NCBI RefSeq assembly: GCF_001652265.1
Contig: NZ_LWBS01000208.1
Location: 22,616-86,615, forward strand
Reading direction: 5' to 3'
Source: Rhizobium leguminosarum
Lineage (GTDB): Bacteria > Pseudomonadota > Alphaproteobacteria > Rhizobiales > Rhizobiaceae
DNA: 64,000 nucleotides
Positions 1-9,016 of this stretch are shown here, in pieces. The notes beneath the pieces are model-generated. The model was given only the letters and a program-made list of their open reading frames with translations. It did no database searches and had not been told where the DNA came from. A program made the translations under genes and the position numbers. Within the stretch, counting starts at the first letter, position 1. Each line of letters begins with the position of its first letter.

Positions 1-104
1 AGGCCGGCGACGACGGATGAATCGACGCCGCCCGACATGGCAACGACGACACGGGTCTCTTCCGGCTTCTTGTCAAAATCCAGTGTGTTCAACGATGGTG
101 CCAT
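1..104 (-). CDS. mnmA: tRNA-specific 2-thiouridylase MnmA, N-terminal fragment
   Basis: Only the first 34 codons are in the window; the gene runs off the left edge. The reading frame begins [13 protein letters not shown] and reaches the PP-loop ATP-binding motif SGGVDSS at residues 24-30. MnmA activates uridine 34 of tRNA Lys/Glu/Gln with ATP and inserts sulfur at C2 in the cytoplasm. An alternative start is the TTG at residue 5. The PP-loop motif is shared with GuaA and other ATP pyrophosphatases, but the [15 protein letters not shown] context fits MnmA best. The identity rests on this short N-terminus, so it is likely but not certain. Confidence 0.72.
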   Translation of the reverse strand, partial: MAPSLNTLDFDKKPEETRVVVAMSGGVDSSVVAG

Positions 105-309
105 TCTGCTTGGGTCACGATCCGCCCTTGCGCTGCAATTGCGGCGGATTGCTGATCTCCGGCGGGATCGGCCGCCGTCTCTCGATGAGGCACCGATATA
201 GAAAGGATTGTCCTTGGGCGCAAGGGGCAGCCTTCGGGCACCGATATTTCGCATTCCCGCATGAAGAGAAGGCGCAGCCAAAGCCGCGCCTTGGAGGCGG
301 GGGTGCGGC

Positions 310-411
310 TCAGATGCCGATCAGCTTGTTGCAGGCGAATGCGATGCCCGGATTGGCGATAATGGCGGTCACGAGCGCCAGTCCGATTATCGAGAATGAA
401 AAACGTTTCAT
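310..411 (-). CDS. 33-residue secreted small peptide, unknown function
   Basis: A 33-codon frame begins [11 protein letters not shown] and is preceded by a strong Shine-Dalgarno site (AAAGGAGG) six bases before the ATG at 411; a second ATG at 417 touches the ribosome site and is unlikely. The peptide has a basic N-terminus, a hydrophobic core and an AFA-C junction at residues 24-27, so it reads as a signal peptide followed by only about seven residues (CNKLIGI). The Cys could make it a minimal lipoprotein, although the preceding residues are a poor lipobox. A short GC-rich hairpin (AGCCGC / GCGGCT) follows the stop. I do not recognise the family. The ribosome site and signal-like composition support a real gene. 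Confidence 0.6.
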   Translation of the reverse strand: MKRFSFSIIGLALVTAIIANPGIAFACNKLIGI

Positions 412-540
412 AGACATCCTCCTTTCCAGCCCACGGGAATTATGCCGCTTCTGCGGTCGTTCTCAAAATGACGAATGCTTGATGGCATCAGGCGGCATGC
501 CTCTCCCGGACGGCTGATCCCAGCTGCAGAGCAAGCGCTT

Positions 541-2625
541 CTATCTGCGTGACGAAGCGGCCTTGAGGGCGCGGCCGTGAATCAGCGCCTCCGCCTCGTG
601 CTGCGGCATCGGCCGGCCGAGCAGATAGCCCTGCACCTCACTGAAACCTTCGGCGCGCAGCTTCTGCAACTGCTCCTCCGTCTCGATCCCTTCGGCCAGC
701 GTCGTCGCATTGAAGCCGGAGCCGATGCCGACGACGGCGCGCACGATGGCGAGATTGCCGGCATCCGTTTCGATGCCCGAGACGAAGCTGCGGTCGAGCT
801 TGATCTTGTCGAAGGGGAAGGACCTGAGGTAGCTCAGCGACGAATAGCCGGTGCCGAAATCGTCGATGGCGATGCGGACGCCGAGCGCCTTCAATGCCCG
901 CAGCAGCGGCAGGCTTTGGTCGGCATCGGTCAGGAATACGGACTCGGTGATCTCGATTTCAAGCCGGTCGGCATTGAGGCCCGTCTCGTCGAGCGCCGCG
1001 ACCACGGTCGAAAGCAGGCTCGCATGCCGAAACTGGCTGACGGAGAGATTGACGGCGATCCTCAAATGAGCGGGCCAGCCGGCAGCCGCGCGACAGGCTT
1101 CCCGGATCACCCAGTCGCCGATCGGCACGATGAGGCCGGTCTCCTCGGCAAGCGGAATGAATTCCATCGGCGCCACCAGCCCGCGCTTGGGGTGGCGCCA
1201 GCGGATCAGCGCCTCGAAGCCGCCGATGCCGTCATTGTCGAGCCGCACGATCGGCTGGTAGTGCAGCTCGAACTGGCGCTTCTCTAGCGCTTCCCACAGT
1301 TCGGCGGTCATCACGTGCCGGCGCTCGGCGGCAAGCCGCATTTCCGTCTCGTAGAAACGATAGGTCGAGCGTCCGCTCTCCTTGGCGGCATAGAGCGCAA
1401 GATCCGCGTGCCGCATCAGCACATCCGCGTCGCCGGCATGATCGGGCGCCAAGGCGATGCCGATACTGCAGGTGACGTGCTCCCGGACGCCGTCGAGATC
1501 GAAGGCACGGCTCAGCGCCTTGAGCAGCCGCTGCGCAAAACGCACGGCCCGCTCCGGCTCGTCGAGCTCCAGCACGACGGCGAATTCGTCGCCGCCAAGA
1601 CGGGCGACAAGATCGCCCTCCTCCGCCAGTTGAAGCAGCCGCTCCGACACCTGGCAAAGCAGCGCGTCGCCGGCGGCATGTCCCTTGCTGTCGTTGATAT
1701 GCTTGAAGTGATCGACGTCGATATAAAGCAGCGCAATCGGGCTGTCGGCGGCCGCTTCGACCGCCCGCTGGTTGATACGCATGGAAAAAGCCGCCCGGTT
1801 CGGCAGGCCGGTGAGCGGATCATGCATGGCGAGATGGGCAAGCTTTGCCTCGACGGCGCGCTCCTCCGTCACATCCTGCGAGATACCGAGCAGATAACGC
1901 GGCGAATGGCCCTCGGGCGTCGGCAGGGCGCGCTTGACGGTGCGCAGGAGGCGCGGCGCACCGTCGGCGCGCAGCATGGTCTCCTCGAAGCTGATCGCCG
2001 TATTGGCTTCGAAGGCTCGGCGATCCTGCTCGCGGAAGGCGTCTGTCTGGCCGGCGGGAAACAGCGCCCGGTCGGTTCGGCCGACCACGTGCTCCGCCCT
2101 CATGCCGACGATGTCGCCGCAGGCCTCATTGAAGAGAATGTAAAGCCCGTCGGCTTCCATGTCCTTGACGAAGACGCCGACCGGCAGGTTGTCGACGATG
2201 CTGTCGAGAAGCGAGCGTGTATCGCTGATCTGGCGTTTGGCGGCGTTGACCTCGCTGCGGTCCTGCACGATCGCCAGGATTGCGGCCCGGCCCTCGAAAC
2301 GCACTTCTCGGCCATAGGTCAGCACTTCGAAGGTCTCGCCACTCGCCTTGAGGTGAATCCAGCGCTCCGCCCTTTCCATGTCGGTACGGCCGCTGACGGC
2401 GTCGATCATCCGTTCCCGCTCATGCTCAGGGCGGATATCCAGAACCGTCATGCGCCGGTATTCGTCCGCACCGTAGCCGTAAAGTGCCGCCGCCGCCTCG
2501 TTGACGATGAGAAAGCGCAGCGATGTCGGATCATAGACCCACATCGGCGACGGATGCGTTGCAAACAATGACCGGAAGTCGTCGTTTAATGCTTCGATCT
2601 GCTCGGTCTTCTGCAAAGGGGCCAT
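541..2625 (-). CDS. PAS-PAS-GGDEF-EAL cyclic-di-GMP turnover protein
   Basis: This 694-residue cytoplasmic protein has two PAS sensor domains (about residues 15-120 and 135-250), a GGDEF diguanylate cyclase domain (about 265-430) and an EAL phosphodiesterase domain (about 445-685). The GGDEF signature is intact at residues 344-348, and the EAL domain keeps EALIRW from residue 471, DDFGTGYSSL and KLDRSF, so both activities are possible. There is no membrane segment, so it probably senses an internal ligand or redox state. The frame can be extended upstream to 2694, but the extra 23 residues look non-coding; I prefer the ATG at 2625. Neither start has a convincing ribosome site. It is transcribed alone, away from the divergent gene at 2857. 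Which activity dominates cannot be read from sequence. Confidence 0.9.
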   Translation of the reverse strand: MAPLQKTEQIEALNDDFRSLFATHPSPMWVYDPTSLRFLIVNEAAAALYGYGADEYRRMTVLDIRPEHERERMIDAVSGRTDMERAERWIHLKASGETFEVLTYGREVRFEGRAAILAIVQDRSEVNAAKRQISDTRSLLDSIVDNLPVGVFVKDMEADGLYILFNEACGDIVGMRAEHVVGRTDRALFPAGQTDAFREQDRRAFEANTAISFEETMLRADGAPRLLRTVKRALPTPEGHSPRYLLGISQDVTEERAVEAKLAHLAMHDPLTGLPNRAAFSMRINQRAVEAAADSPIALLYIDVDHFKHINDSKGHAAGDALLCQVSERLLQLAEEGDLVARLGGDEFAVVLELDEPERAVRFAQRLLKALSRAFDLDGVREHVTCSIGIALAPDHAGDADVLMRHADLALYAAKESGRSTYRFYETEMRLAAERRHVMTAELWEALEKRQFELHYQPIVRLDNDGIGGFEALIRWRHPKRGLVAPMEFIPLAEETGLIVPIGDWVIREACRAAAGWPAHLRIAVNLSVSQFRHASLLSTVVAALDETGLNADRLEIEITESVFLTDADQSLPLLRALKALGVRIAIDDFGTGYSSLSYLRSFPFDKIKLDRSFVSGIETDAGNLAIVRAVVGIGSGFNATTLAEGIETEEQLQKLRAEGFSEVQGYLLGRPMPQHEAEALIHGRALKAASSRR

Positions 2626-2856
2626 GGAAATTCGCGTGCCGTTGATGCCGATGCCAGGGGTATAACGAGAAAAGTTAAATAAAATCAGAATCATACTCAG
2701 GGTTAAACTTTAGGCTTCCGCCTTCAGAATGTGCAAAGCGGCGGTCTGCCATCACGATCTCGGCCTCGATAAAATGATTTGGGCGCCATGGAACAATTCC
2801 GTCGATCGTGCACTGCGGCTGATCGATGTCGCATTCGAATTGCTGAGGAGGGTTTC

Positions 2857-3120
2857 ATGGGCAGGTTCGGCACGACGACGGATTACGGCAGGATCAGACA
2901 TTGGATCGAGGCGCGCGGCGGCCATCCCGCCCGCATCAAGAACGCACCGGACAGCGAAACCGTCCGCGTCGATTTTTCCTCGGAACCGGAAGAGATTTCC
3001 TGGGACGAATTCTTTCAGGGCCTCGACAGCAGCAGGCTCGCCTTCCTTCATCGCACCAAGGCTGAAGACGATGTCGCCCGTTTCGGCAAAATCCACCGCC
3101 GGAAACGCCGGCACCACTAA
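2857..3120 (+). CDS. Conserved small hypothetical protein (87 aa)
   Basis: The 87-residue product starts MGRFGTTTDYGRI at an ATG preceded by GAGGAGGG at a good distance; the longer frame from 2779 has no ribosome site. The sequence is soluble, with an acidic centre (EEISWDEFFQGLD) and a basic C-terminus ending in RRKRRHH. It resembles small uncharacterised proteins of rhizobia with a WDEFF core, which are sometimes misnamed glucan-branching enzymes. No catalytic motif is visible and no function is claimed. Its stop codon directly abuts a palindromic repeat at 3121. Confidence 0.7.
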   Translation: MGRFGTTTDYGRIRHWIEARGGHPARIKNAPDSETVRVDFSSEPEEISWDEFFQGLDSSRLAFLHRTKAEDDVARFGKIHRRKRRHH

Positions 3121-3168
3121 TGCATATCGCCCAAAAATGTGCAGCGGTTTTGGGGCCACGACATGCAT
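3121..3168. repeat. Diverged copy of palindromic repeat family A
   Basis: TGCAT...ATGCA arms enclose CCAAAA...GCGGTTTTGG, the same layout as the copies at 24824, 36881 and 62501 (arms around CATGATG, inner CCGAAA / TTTTCGG). It starts at the base after the stop codon of the 87-residue gene. Confidence 0.55.
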
Positions 3169-3227
3169 CAAATAAAGATTTAAAGCACGACGCGCCTTAA
3201 GATTCATCGATTCCTGACACGAAAAAA

Positions 3228-3257
3228 ACCGGCGCCGTTTCCAGCGCCGGGTTTTTC
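3228..3257 (-). terminator. Intrinsic terminator after serA
   Basis: On the minus strand a CCGGCGC / GCGCCGG stem is followed by a run of seven T. The A-rich other flank also makes it usable for the converging plus-strand gene. Confidence 0.85.
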
Positions 3258-3277
3258 ATGTCCTCGGAAGGAAAAAC

Positions 3278-4873
3278 TCAGTCGATGTTGAAGGTCAGCG
3301 GCTTTGCCTGGCGTACCGCCTGGTGGGCGGTCAACTCAGCAAGCACCGCGTCATCAACCTTGCCGTCGACATAGAGCAGCGCGATGGCGTCGCCGCCCTG
3401 TTTGTCACGGCCGAGCTGGAAGTTGGCGATGTTGACGCCGGCAGCGCCAAGCGTCGTGCCGATGAAGCCGATCATACCGGGAACGTCGGTATTGGTGATG
3501 TAGATCATGTGCGAGCCGACGTCGGCATCGAGGTTGATACCCTTGATCTGGATGAAGCGCGGTTTGCCGTCCGAAAACACCGTGCCGGCCACCGAGCGTG
3601 TCATGCTTTCGGTGGTCACCGTCAGCTTGATATAGCCGTCGAAGACGCCTGTCTTGTCGCGCTTGACCTCGGAAAGCACGATGCCCTTTTCCTTGATCAT
3701 GATTGGCGCCGAAACCATGTTGACGTCGGCGACCTGCGGGCGGATGAGGCCGGCGAGCACGGCGCTCGTCAGTGCCCGCGTGTTCATGTTGGCGGTGACG
3801 CCGTCATAGAGGATTTCGATTTCCTTGATCGGCTCTTCGGTGACCTGGCCAACGAAGGCGCCGAGAACGTCGGCAAGACGGATGAAGGGCTTCAGGATCG
3901 GCGCTTCCTCAGCGGTGATCGACGGCATGTTGATGGCGTTGGAGACCGCACCATTGACGAGGTAATCCGCCATCTGTTCGGCCACCTGCAAAGCGACGTT
4001 CTCCTGCGCCTCGGTCGTCGAGGCGCCGAGATGCGGCGTGCAGACGACGTTCGGCAGGCCGAACAGCGGGCTTTCCTTGGCGGGCTCGACCTCGAACACG
4101 TCGAAGGCGGCACCCGCGACATGGCCCGACTTGATCGCTTCGGCAAGCGCTGCCTCATCGACCAGGCCGCCGCGGGCGCAGTTGATGATGCGCACGCCGG
4201 GCTTGGTCTTTGCCAGCGCTTCCTTGTTGAGGATGCCGCGCGTCTTGTCGGTCATCGGCACGTGCAGCGTGATGAAATCGGCCCGGGCAAAAAGCTCTTC
4301 GAGTTCGACCTTGGTGACGCCCATCTCCTCGGCGCGCTCCTTGGAGAGGAACGGATCGTAGGCGACGACGTGCATTTTGAGGCCGATGGCCCGGGCGCAG
4401 ACGATCGAGCCGATATTGCCGGCGCCGATGACGCCGAGCGTCTTGCCGGTGATCTCGACGCCCATGAACTTCGACTTCTCCCACTTGCCGGCCTGCGTCG
4501 AGGTATCGGCTGCCGGAAGCTGGCGGGCGACGGCGAACATCAGCGCGATCGCGTGTTCGGCCGTCGTGATCGAGTTGCCGAAGGGCGTGTTCATCACGAT
4601 TATGCCGCGGCGCGAGGCGGCCGGGATATCGACATTGTCGACGCCGATACCGGCACGGCCGATGACCTTGAGGTTCGTCGCCCCCTCGATGATCTTTTCC
4701 GTCACCTTGGTGGCGGAGCGGATGGCCAGGCCATCATACTTGCCGATGACTTCGAGTAGACGGTCTTTGTCCTTGCCGAGCTGCGGTTCGAAATCGACTT
4801 CGACGCCGCGGTCGCGAAAAATCTGGACGGCGGTTTCCGACAATTCGTCGGATACGAGAACGCGAGGTGCCAT
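3278..4873 (-). CDS. serA: D-3-phosphoglycerate dehydrogenase
   Basis: SerA oxidises 3-phosphoglycerate to 3-phosphohydroxypyruvate with NAD+, the first step of serine synthesis. The 531-residue product is the long form: substrate- and nucleotide-binding domains with the Rossmann motif GAGNIG at 150-155, active-site Arg234 (NCARGG) and His281 (TPHLGAST), an intervening domain, and a C-terminal ACT domain (about 456-531) expected to bind serine. The start at 4873 has GGAGG five bases upstream; the longer frame to 4888 does not. It lies 81 bases downstream of serC in the same direction, so the two probably form an operon covering steps one and two of the pathway. Confidence 0.97.
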   Translation of the reverse strand: MAPRVLVSDELSETAVQIFRDRGVEVDFEPQLGKDKDRLLEVIGKYDGLAIRSATKVTEKIIEGATNLKVIGRAGIGVDNVDIPAASRRGIIVMNTPFGNSITTAEHAIALMFAVARQLPAADTSTQAGKWEKSKFMGVEITGKTLGVIGAGNIGSIVCARAIGLKMHVVAYDPFLSKERAEEMGVTKVELEELFARADFITLHVPMTDKTRGILNKEALAKTKPGVRIINCARGGLVDEAALAEAIKSGHVAGAAFDVFEVEPAKESPLFGLPNVVCTPHLGASTTEAQENVALQVAEQMADYLVNGAVSNAINMPSITAEEAPILKPFIRLADVLGAFVGQVTEEPIKEIEILYDGVTANMNTRALTSAVLAGLIRPQVADVNMVSAPIMIKEKGIVLSEVKRDKTGVFDGYIKLTVTTESMTRSVAGTVFSDGKPRFIQIKGINLDADVGSHMIYITNTDVPGMIGFIGTTLGAAGVNIANFQLGRDKQGGDAIALLYVDGKVDDAVLAELTAHQAVRQAKPLTFNID

Positions 4874-4954
4874 GAGGGCCTCCTTCAAAAGTGTTCAGCG
4901 ATGAATGAATCAGGAATGCTGCTCCGCCCTATGGCGGAGCCGGATGCGATCACC

Positions 4955-6133
4955 TCAGGCGGCGGCCTGAGCGAGCTGCGCCTTCTGTGTTTCGAAGGCC
5001 CAGGAAAGCCAGGGCATCAGCTTCTGCATGTCGGATGCCTCGATCGTGGCGCCGGCCCAGATGCGCAGACCCGACGGCGCGTCGCGGTAGTGGCCGACGT
5101 CATAGGCGACACCTTCCTTTTCCAGGAGGCCGACCAGGCCCTTGGCGAAATTCGCCTGGCCGTCGTCGTCAAGCGCTGCGATGTCCTTGTCGACGATCTT
5201 CAGGCAGACGGAGGTGTTGGAGGCCGTTTCCACCTTGACGGCGAGATTGGCGATCCAGTCGTTCGCCGCGACGAAATCGTGGATGACCTTGGCATTGGCA
5301 TCGGCACGCGCAATCAGCCCCTTGAGGCCGCCGACCTGCTTCGCCCAGACAAGCGCATCGATATAATCCTCGACGCAGAGCATCGACGGCGTGTTGATCG
5401 TCTCACCCTGGAAGATGCCCGCCGTCAGCTTGCCGCCCGAAGTCATGCGGAAGATCTTCGGCAGCGGCCAGGCCGGCGTGTAGGTGACCAGACGCTCGAC
5501 GGCGCGCGGCGAAAGAATGATGACGCCGTGGGCACCCTCGCCGCCCAGAACCTTCTGCCAGGAGAAGGTGACGACGTCGAGCTTGGCGAAATCGAGTGCC
5601 TGCGCGAAAGCTGCCGAGGTGGCGTCGCAGATCGTCAGTCCCTTGCGGTCGGCCGGGATGAAATCGGCATTCGGCACGCGCACACCCGAGGTGGTGCCGT
5701 TCCAGGTAAAGACGACGTCGCGGTCGAAATCGACGGCGGACAGATCGGGAAGCTCGCCGTAACCGGCTTCGAGCTTGCGCACATCCTTGAGCTTCAGCTG
5801 CTTGACGACATCGGTGACCCAGCCGGCGCCGAAACTTTCCCAGGCGAGCATGTCGACGCCGCGTTCGCCGAGCAGCGACCAGAGCGCCATTTCGACCGCG
5901 CCGGTGTCGGACGCCGGAACGATGCCGATGCGGTAATCTGCCGGCACTTCGAGAATTTCACGGGTAAGGTCGATGGCCTGCTTGAGCTTGGCCTTGCCGA
6001 CCTTCGCGCGGTGCGAACGGCCAAGGGCCGCGTCGGAAAGGGCTTCGAGCGACCAACCGGGGCGCTTCGAGCAGGGGCCAGAAGAAAAATGGGTATTATT
6101 CGGACGGATGTCCGGCTTTGCGGTCTTCGCCAT
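4955..6133 (-). CDS. serC: Phosphoserine aminotransferase
   Basis: SerC is a pyridoxal-phosphate enzyme that transfers an amino group from glutamate to 3-phosphohydroxypyruvate. The 392-residue product has the N-terminus found in alphaproteobacterial SerC ([16 protein letters not shown]) and the PLP-lysine segment [15 protein letters not shown]. The family in this group is distant from E. coli SerC. The ATG at 6133 is preceded by GAGAGG inside a small hairpin (see the leader feature). It is first in the serC-serA operon, and the leader suggests post-transcriptional control of both genes. Confidence 0.96.
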   Translation of the reverse strand: MAKTAKPDIRPNNTHFSSGPCSKRPGWSLEALSDAALGRSHRAKVGKAKLKQAIDLTREILEVPADYRIGIVPASDTGAVEMALWSLLGERGVDMLAWESFGAGWVTDVVKQLKLKDVRKLEAGYGELPDLSAVDFDRDVVFTWNGTTSGVRVPNADFIPADRKGLTICDATSAAFAQALDFAKLDVVTFSWQKVLGGEGAHGVIILSPRAVERLVTYTPAWPLPKIFRMTSGGKLTAGIFQGETINTPSMLCVEDYIDALVWAKQVGGLKGLIARADANAKVIHDFVAANDWIANLAVKVETASNTSVCLKIVDKDIAALDDDGQANFAKGLVGLLEKEGVAYDVGHYRDAPSGLRIWAGATIEASDMQKLMPWLSWAFETQKAQLAQAAA

Positions 6134-6180
6134 GATGCTATCCTCTCAGATAGAAAGCCCTTCGTTGGGGAAGGGTGTCC
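6134..6180 (-). promoter_or_regulatory. serC leader RNA: two tandem hairpins over the ribosome site
   Basis: In the transcript sense a CCCTTC-CCCAAC-GAAGGG hairpin is followed by CTATC-TGAGAG-GATAG, whose loop carries the Shine-Dalgarno GAGAGG; the start codon follows five bases later. Position and architecture fit the serC motif, a proposed cis-regulatory RNA described upstream of serC in alphaproteobacteria. Assignment is by eye; a covariance-model search would decide it. Confidence 0.6.
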
Positions 6181-6274
6181 CGCCGCCGTGTGTATGGATC
6201 CGGCGCGTCATAGTCAAGATCGAAGTGTCGCGGGCGGAACATATTTTGACGCAGGGCGGGACGGCCGCAATACG

Positions 6275-6301
6275 AAAAAGCCGCCCGGTCGGGGCGGCTT
6301 T
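6275..6301 (-). terminator. Intrinsic terminator after the outer-membrane protein gene
   Basis: AAAGCCGCCC-CGACC-GGGCGGCTTT followed by further T residues on the minus strand, beginning about 20 bases after the stop codon. Confidence 0.85.
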
Positions 6302-6321
6302 CAGAGGTCAGGGGTTTGGAC

Positions 6322-7158
6322 TTACTTGTAGACAGGTTGCTGCAGCGGGATTTCCGGCGGCGGTTCGTAGCTCGCCTGGGCGCAGCCGCCGAAGAGATAG
6401 CGGGCGCCGACGCGGGCTTCGTGGGCGCTCAGACCCTTGTCGCGGCCAGGGCCGCCATTGTCGGCATAGCCGAACATGTTGCCGCCATCGATATGCAGGT
6501 AACGGTAGCCGACATCGGCCTTGATGTTGCAGGTCACATCGATCGAAGCGCCGGCCATGAGCGCGTAAGTGAAGCGCCAGTTGCCCTTGCCGCCATGGGT
6601 GACCTCGTCGTCGCAGAAGCTGCCGTCATCGGCGCAAGCGACGTTGCTCAGGTTCTTCCACTTCACGTAAGAACCGCCGATACCGGCGCCCACATAAGGC
6701 GTGACGTAGCCGTATGTGCCGAGATCGACATAGGCGTTGGCGAGCAGTGTATAGGCTGTCAGCGAAGAGCGGTCGCTCGAGGTGCAGTCCACCAGCGGAA
6801 AGCCGCACTGCCCGACCGTCGAGCCGTTGAAATCCGCCTGGGTGAGATAGTCGAAGGTCAGATCGGTGCGTAGATAGCTGTTGATCTGGTAACCGACACC
6901 ACCGCCGACAGTCCATGTGTCATCCAGATCGGCGTCGTCGAAATCGACCTCCGTGGCGTTGCTGCCCTGGAAATAGCGGGCGCCACGCAGATCGGTGAAG
7001 GCATAGCCGACATCGCCGCGCAGGTACCAGCCGGTCGCTTCGGTGACCGTCACCTCAGGCGGCTGCTCCGGGATAGGCTCGGCAGGCGCCAGGTCCGCGG
7101 AATAGGCGTTTGTCGCGATCAACATTGCGGCGAAGATGCCGGACAAGCTTCTTTTCAT
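6322..7158 (-). CDS. Outer-membrane beta-barrel protein (Omp25/RopB-like)
   Basis: The 278-residue precursor begins MKRSLSGIFAAMLIATNAYSAD, a signal peptide cleaved near residue 20. A Pro/Glu-rich linker follows, and then alternating amphipathic strands with aromatic girdle residues (GWYLRGDVGYAF, YVTPYVGAGIGGSYV, KADVGYRYLHI, ARVGARYLFGG). This is the small eight-strand barrel typical of rhizobial and Brucella Omp25/Omp31-type proteins. Four Cys residues in two loops could form disulfides. The ATG at 7158 has GGAG eight bases upstream; an in-frame GTG at 7167 is less likely. It is a single-gene unit with its own terminator. The role is probably structural; a specific homologue is not claimed. 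Confidence 0.88.
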   Translation of the reverse strand: MKRSLSGIFAAMLIATNAYSADLAPAEPIPEQPPEVTVTEATGWYLRGDVGYAFTDLRGARYFQGSNATEVDFDDADLDDTWTVGGGVGYQINSYLRTDLTFDYLTQADFNGSTVGQCGFPLVDCTSSDRSSLTAYTLLANAYVDLGTYGYVTPYVGAGIGGSYVKWKNLSNVACADDGSFCDDEVTHGGKGNWRFTYALMAGASIDVTCNIKADVGYRYLHIDGGNMFGYADNGGPGRDKGLSAHEARVGARYLFGGCAQASYEPPPEIPLQQPVYK

Positions 7159-7372
7159 GGATCCCACTCCAAAATCCCGTTGCGTCGGCAGGCTCGGTCG
7201 CTGCCAATCTGGTACGCTTCGGATGGATAATGAATGGGAAACGTTAAAAGCTACTTAACCACGATTATTTACCTTGATGCCAGGCATCAAGGCGGCCCGA
7301 AACATAGATCGGTTTGGCTCATCGGGATGGTTTGGCCGCGGCGATCAGCTCAAAATAGTGCGCATGCATAAC

Positions 7373-7402
7373 AAAAAGGCCGGCACTTGCGCACCGGCTT
7401 TT
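7373..7402 (-). terminator. Intrinsic terminator after glmM
   Basis: A GCCGG(TGC)GCAA(GT)GCCGGC hairpin followed by CTTTTT on the minus strand, about 20 bases after the glmM stop. Confidence 0.75.
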
Positions 7403-7422
7403 GACATCTCGCCCCGAAAAAA

Positions 7423-8775
7423 TCAGGCGGCAGTCCGGACGTTCGAGATCGTGCCGATCAACTCGTTGACGATGCGCTCGATCTGGGCGCGATCGTCGCC
7501 TTCGGCCATGACGCGGATCAATGGCTCAGTGCCCGAGGGGCGGATGACGAGGCGGCCGTTCCTGGCAAGCTCGGCTTCGGCATCGGCGATCGCCTTCTGC
7601 ACCCGGATATCCTCCAGCGGCTTGCCACCGCTGATGCGGACATTGCGCAGCAGCTGCGGCACCGGCTCGAAGCGACGGCAGACCTCGCTGACGGTCCGGC
7701 CGGTGCGTTTGACTGCGGCCAGGATCTGCAGGGCCGCGACGAGACCGTCGCCGGTCGTGCCGTAATCCGAAAGCACGATATGGCCCGACTGCTCGCCACC
7801 GACATTGTAATTGTGCTGGCGCATATGCTCGACGACGTAGCGGTCGCCGACCCGCGTGCGGGCAAGCGCCATGCCGCGCTCATCGAGAAAGCGCTCGAGT
7901 CCGAGATTGGACATGACGGTCGCAACGATACCATTGCCGCGCAGCTGCTGGCTCTCGGCCCAGCTTTCGGCGATGACGGCCATCAACTGGTCGCCGTCGA
8001 CGATCGAACCGTTTTCATCGACGATGATGACGCGGTCCGCGTCGCCGTCGAGCGCGATGCCGATATCGGCGCGCACCTCGTCGACCTTCTTCTGCAGCGC
8101 GACGGGACTGGTGGAACCACAATTGAGGTTGATGTTGATGCCGCTCGGCTCGTTGCCGATAGTGACGACCTCAGCACCGAGTTCCCAGAGCACGGCGGGC
8201 GCCACCTTGTAGGCGGCCCCGTTGGCGCAATCGATGGCGATCCGGAGACCCTGCAGCGTGACGTCGCGCGGCAGCGTGCGTTTGACGTGCTCGAGATAGC
8301 GATAGATATCGCCATCGACGCGCTTGGCTCGGCCGATTTCCTCAGCCTTGGCAAGCTGCCCCGATAGATCCTTCTCGAGCAGATCCTCGATCTGCGCTTC
8401 GATGTCATCGGAGAGCTTGTAGCCGTCCGGACCGAAAAGTTTGATGCCATTGTCTTGGAACGGATTGTGCGAGGCCGAAATCATCACCCCAATATCGCAT
8501 CGCAGGGAACGCGTCAGCATGGCAACCGCAGGTGTCGGAATAGGGCCGAGCAGGAACACGTCCAGTCCAGCCGCGGTAAAACCGGCCACGAGGGCATTCT
8601 CCAGCATGTATCCCGACAGGCGCGTGTCCTTGCCGATCACCACACGATGACGGTGGGCGCCGTTACGGAAAATCGTTCCTGCGGCGATGCCAACCCGCAT
8701 CGCAAGGTCCGGCGTCATAGGGAAGACGTTGGCCTGGCCGCGAATGCCGTCCGTACCGAAATAGCGTCTTTTCAT
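7423..8775 (-). CDS. glmM: Phosphoglucosamine mutase
   Basis: GlmM converts glucosamine-6-phosphate to glucosamine-1-phosphate for peptidoglycan and LPS precursors. The 450-residue product carries the FGTDGIRG N-terminus, the phosphoserine loop ISASHNP with Ser102, the metal site DGDADR and the sugar loop GGEQSGH, plus a phosphate-binding [11 protein letters not shown] at the C-terminus. All key residues are present and the length is normal. The start at 8775 has AGGAG seven bases upstream; the 14 extra codons to 8817 are unlikely. It follows ftsH, but a strong terminator lies between them, so it probably has its own promoter in the 185-base gap. Confidence 0.97.
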   Translation of the reverse strand: MKRRYFGTDGIRGQANVFPMTPDLAMRVGIAAGTIFRNGAHRHRVVIGKDTRLSGYMLENALVAGFTAAGLDVFLLGPIPTPAVAMLTRSLRCDIGVMISASHNPFQDNGIKLFGPDGYKLSDDIEAQIEDLLEKDLSGQLAKAEEIGRAKRVDGDIYRYLEHVKRTLPRDVTLQGLRIAIDCANGAAYKVAPAVLWELGAEVVTIGNEPSGININLNCGSTSPVALQKKVDEVRADIGIALDGDADRVIIVDENGSIVDGDQLMAVIAESWAESQQLRGNGIVATVMSNLGLERFLDERGMALARTRVGDRYVVEHMRQHNYNVGGEQSGHIVLSDYGTTGDGLVAALQILAAVKRTGRTVSEVCRRFEPVPQLLRNVRISGGKPLEDIRVQKAIADAEAELARNGRLVIRPSGTEPLIRVMAEGDDRAQIERIVNELIGTISNVRTAA

Positions 8776-8960
8776 CTGCACTCCTGCGCTTTCCGCGCGC
8801 CATTCAAGGCAGCGCACCGTTCCAAGCGAATCCGGCTTCAGTGAATTGTCGTCAATCCACGAGCGTGATTCATACTTGCCTCAATTCAGCGGAATGCCAC
8901 AAAATGCGGCGATCAGCACGTAAATTAGCAAGAAAAATGATTATATCCCGTTACCAATAG

Positions 8961-8996
8961 AAAAGGCCGGATCTCCCACTTCGGAAATCCGGCCTT
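8961..8996 (-). terminator. Intrinsic terminator after ftsH
   Basis: AAGGCCGGAT...ATCCGGCCTT with T residues after it on the minus strand, 20 bases past the ftsH stop. Confidence 0.85.
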
Positions 8997-9016
8997 GTTC
9001 AAGGTAGTGCCGTTGT

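Noticed and set aside
17..517. 166-codon plus-strand frame at the left edge
   Set aside because: It overlaps the mnmA start and the 33-residue gene on the other strand, and has no ribosome site or domain.
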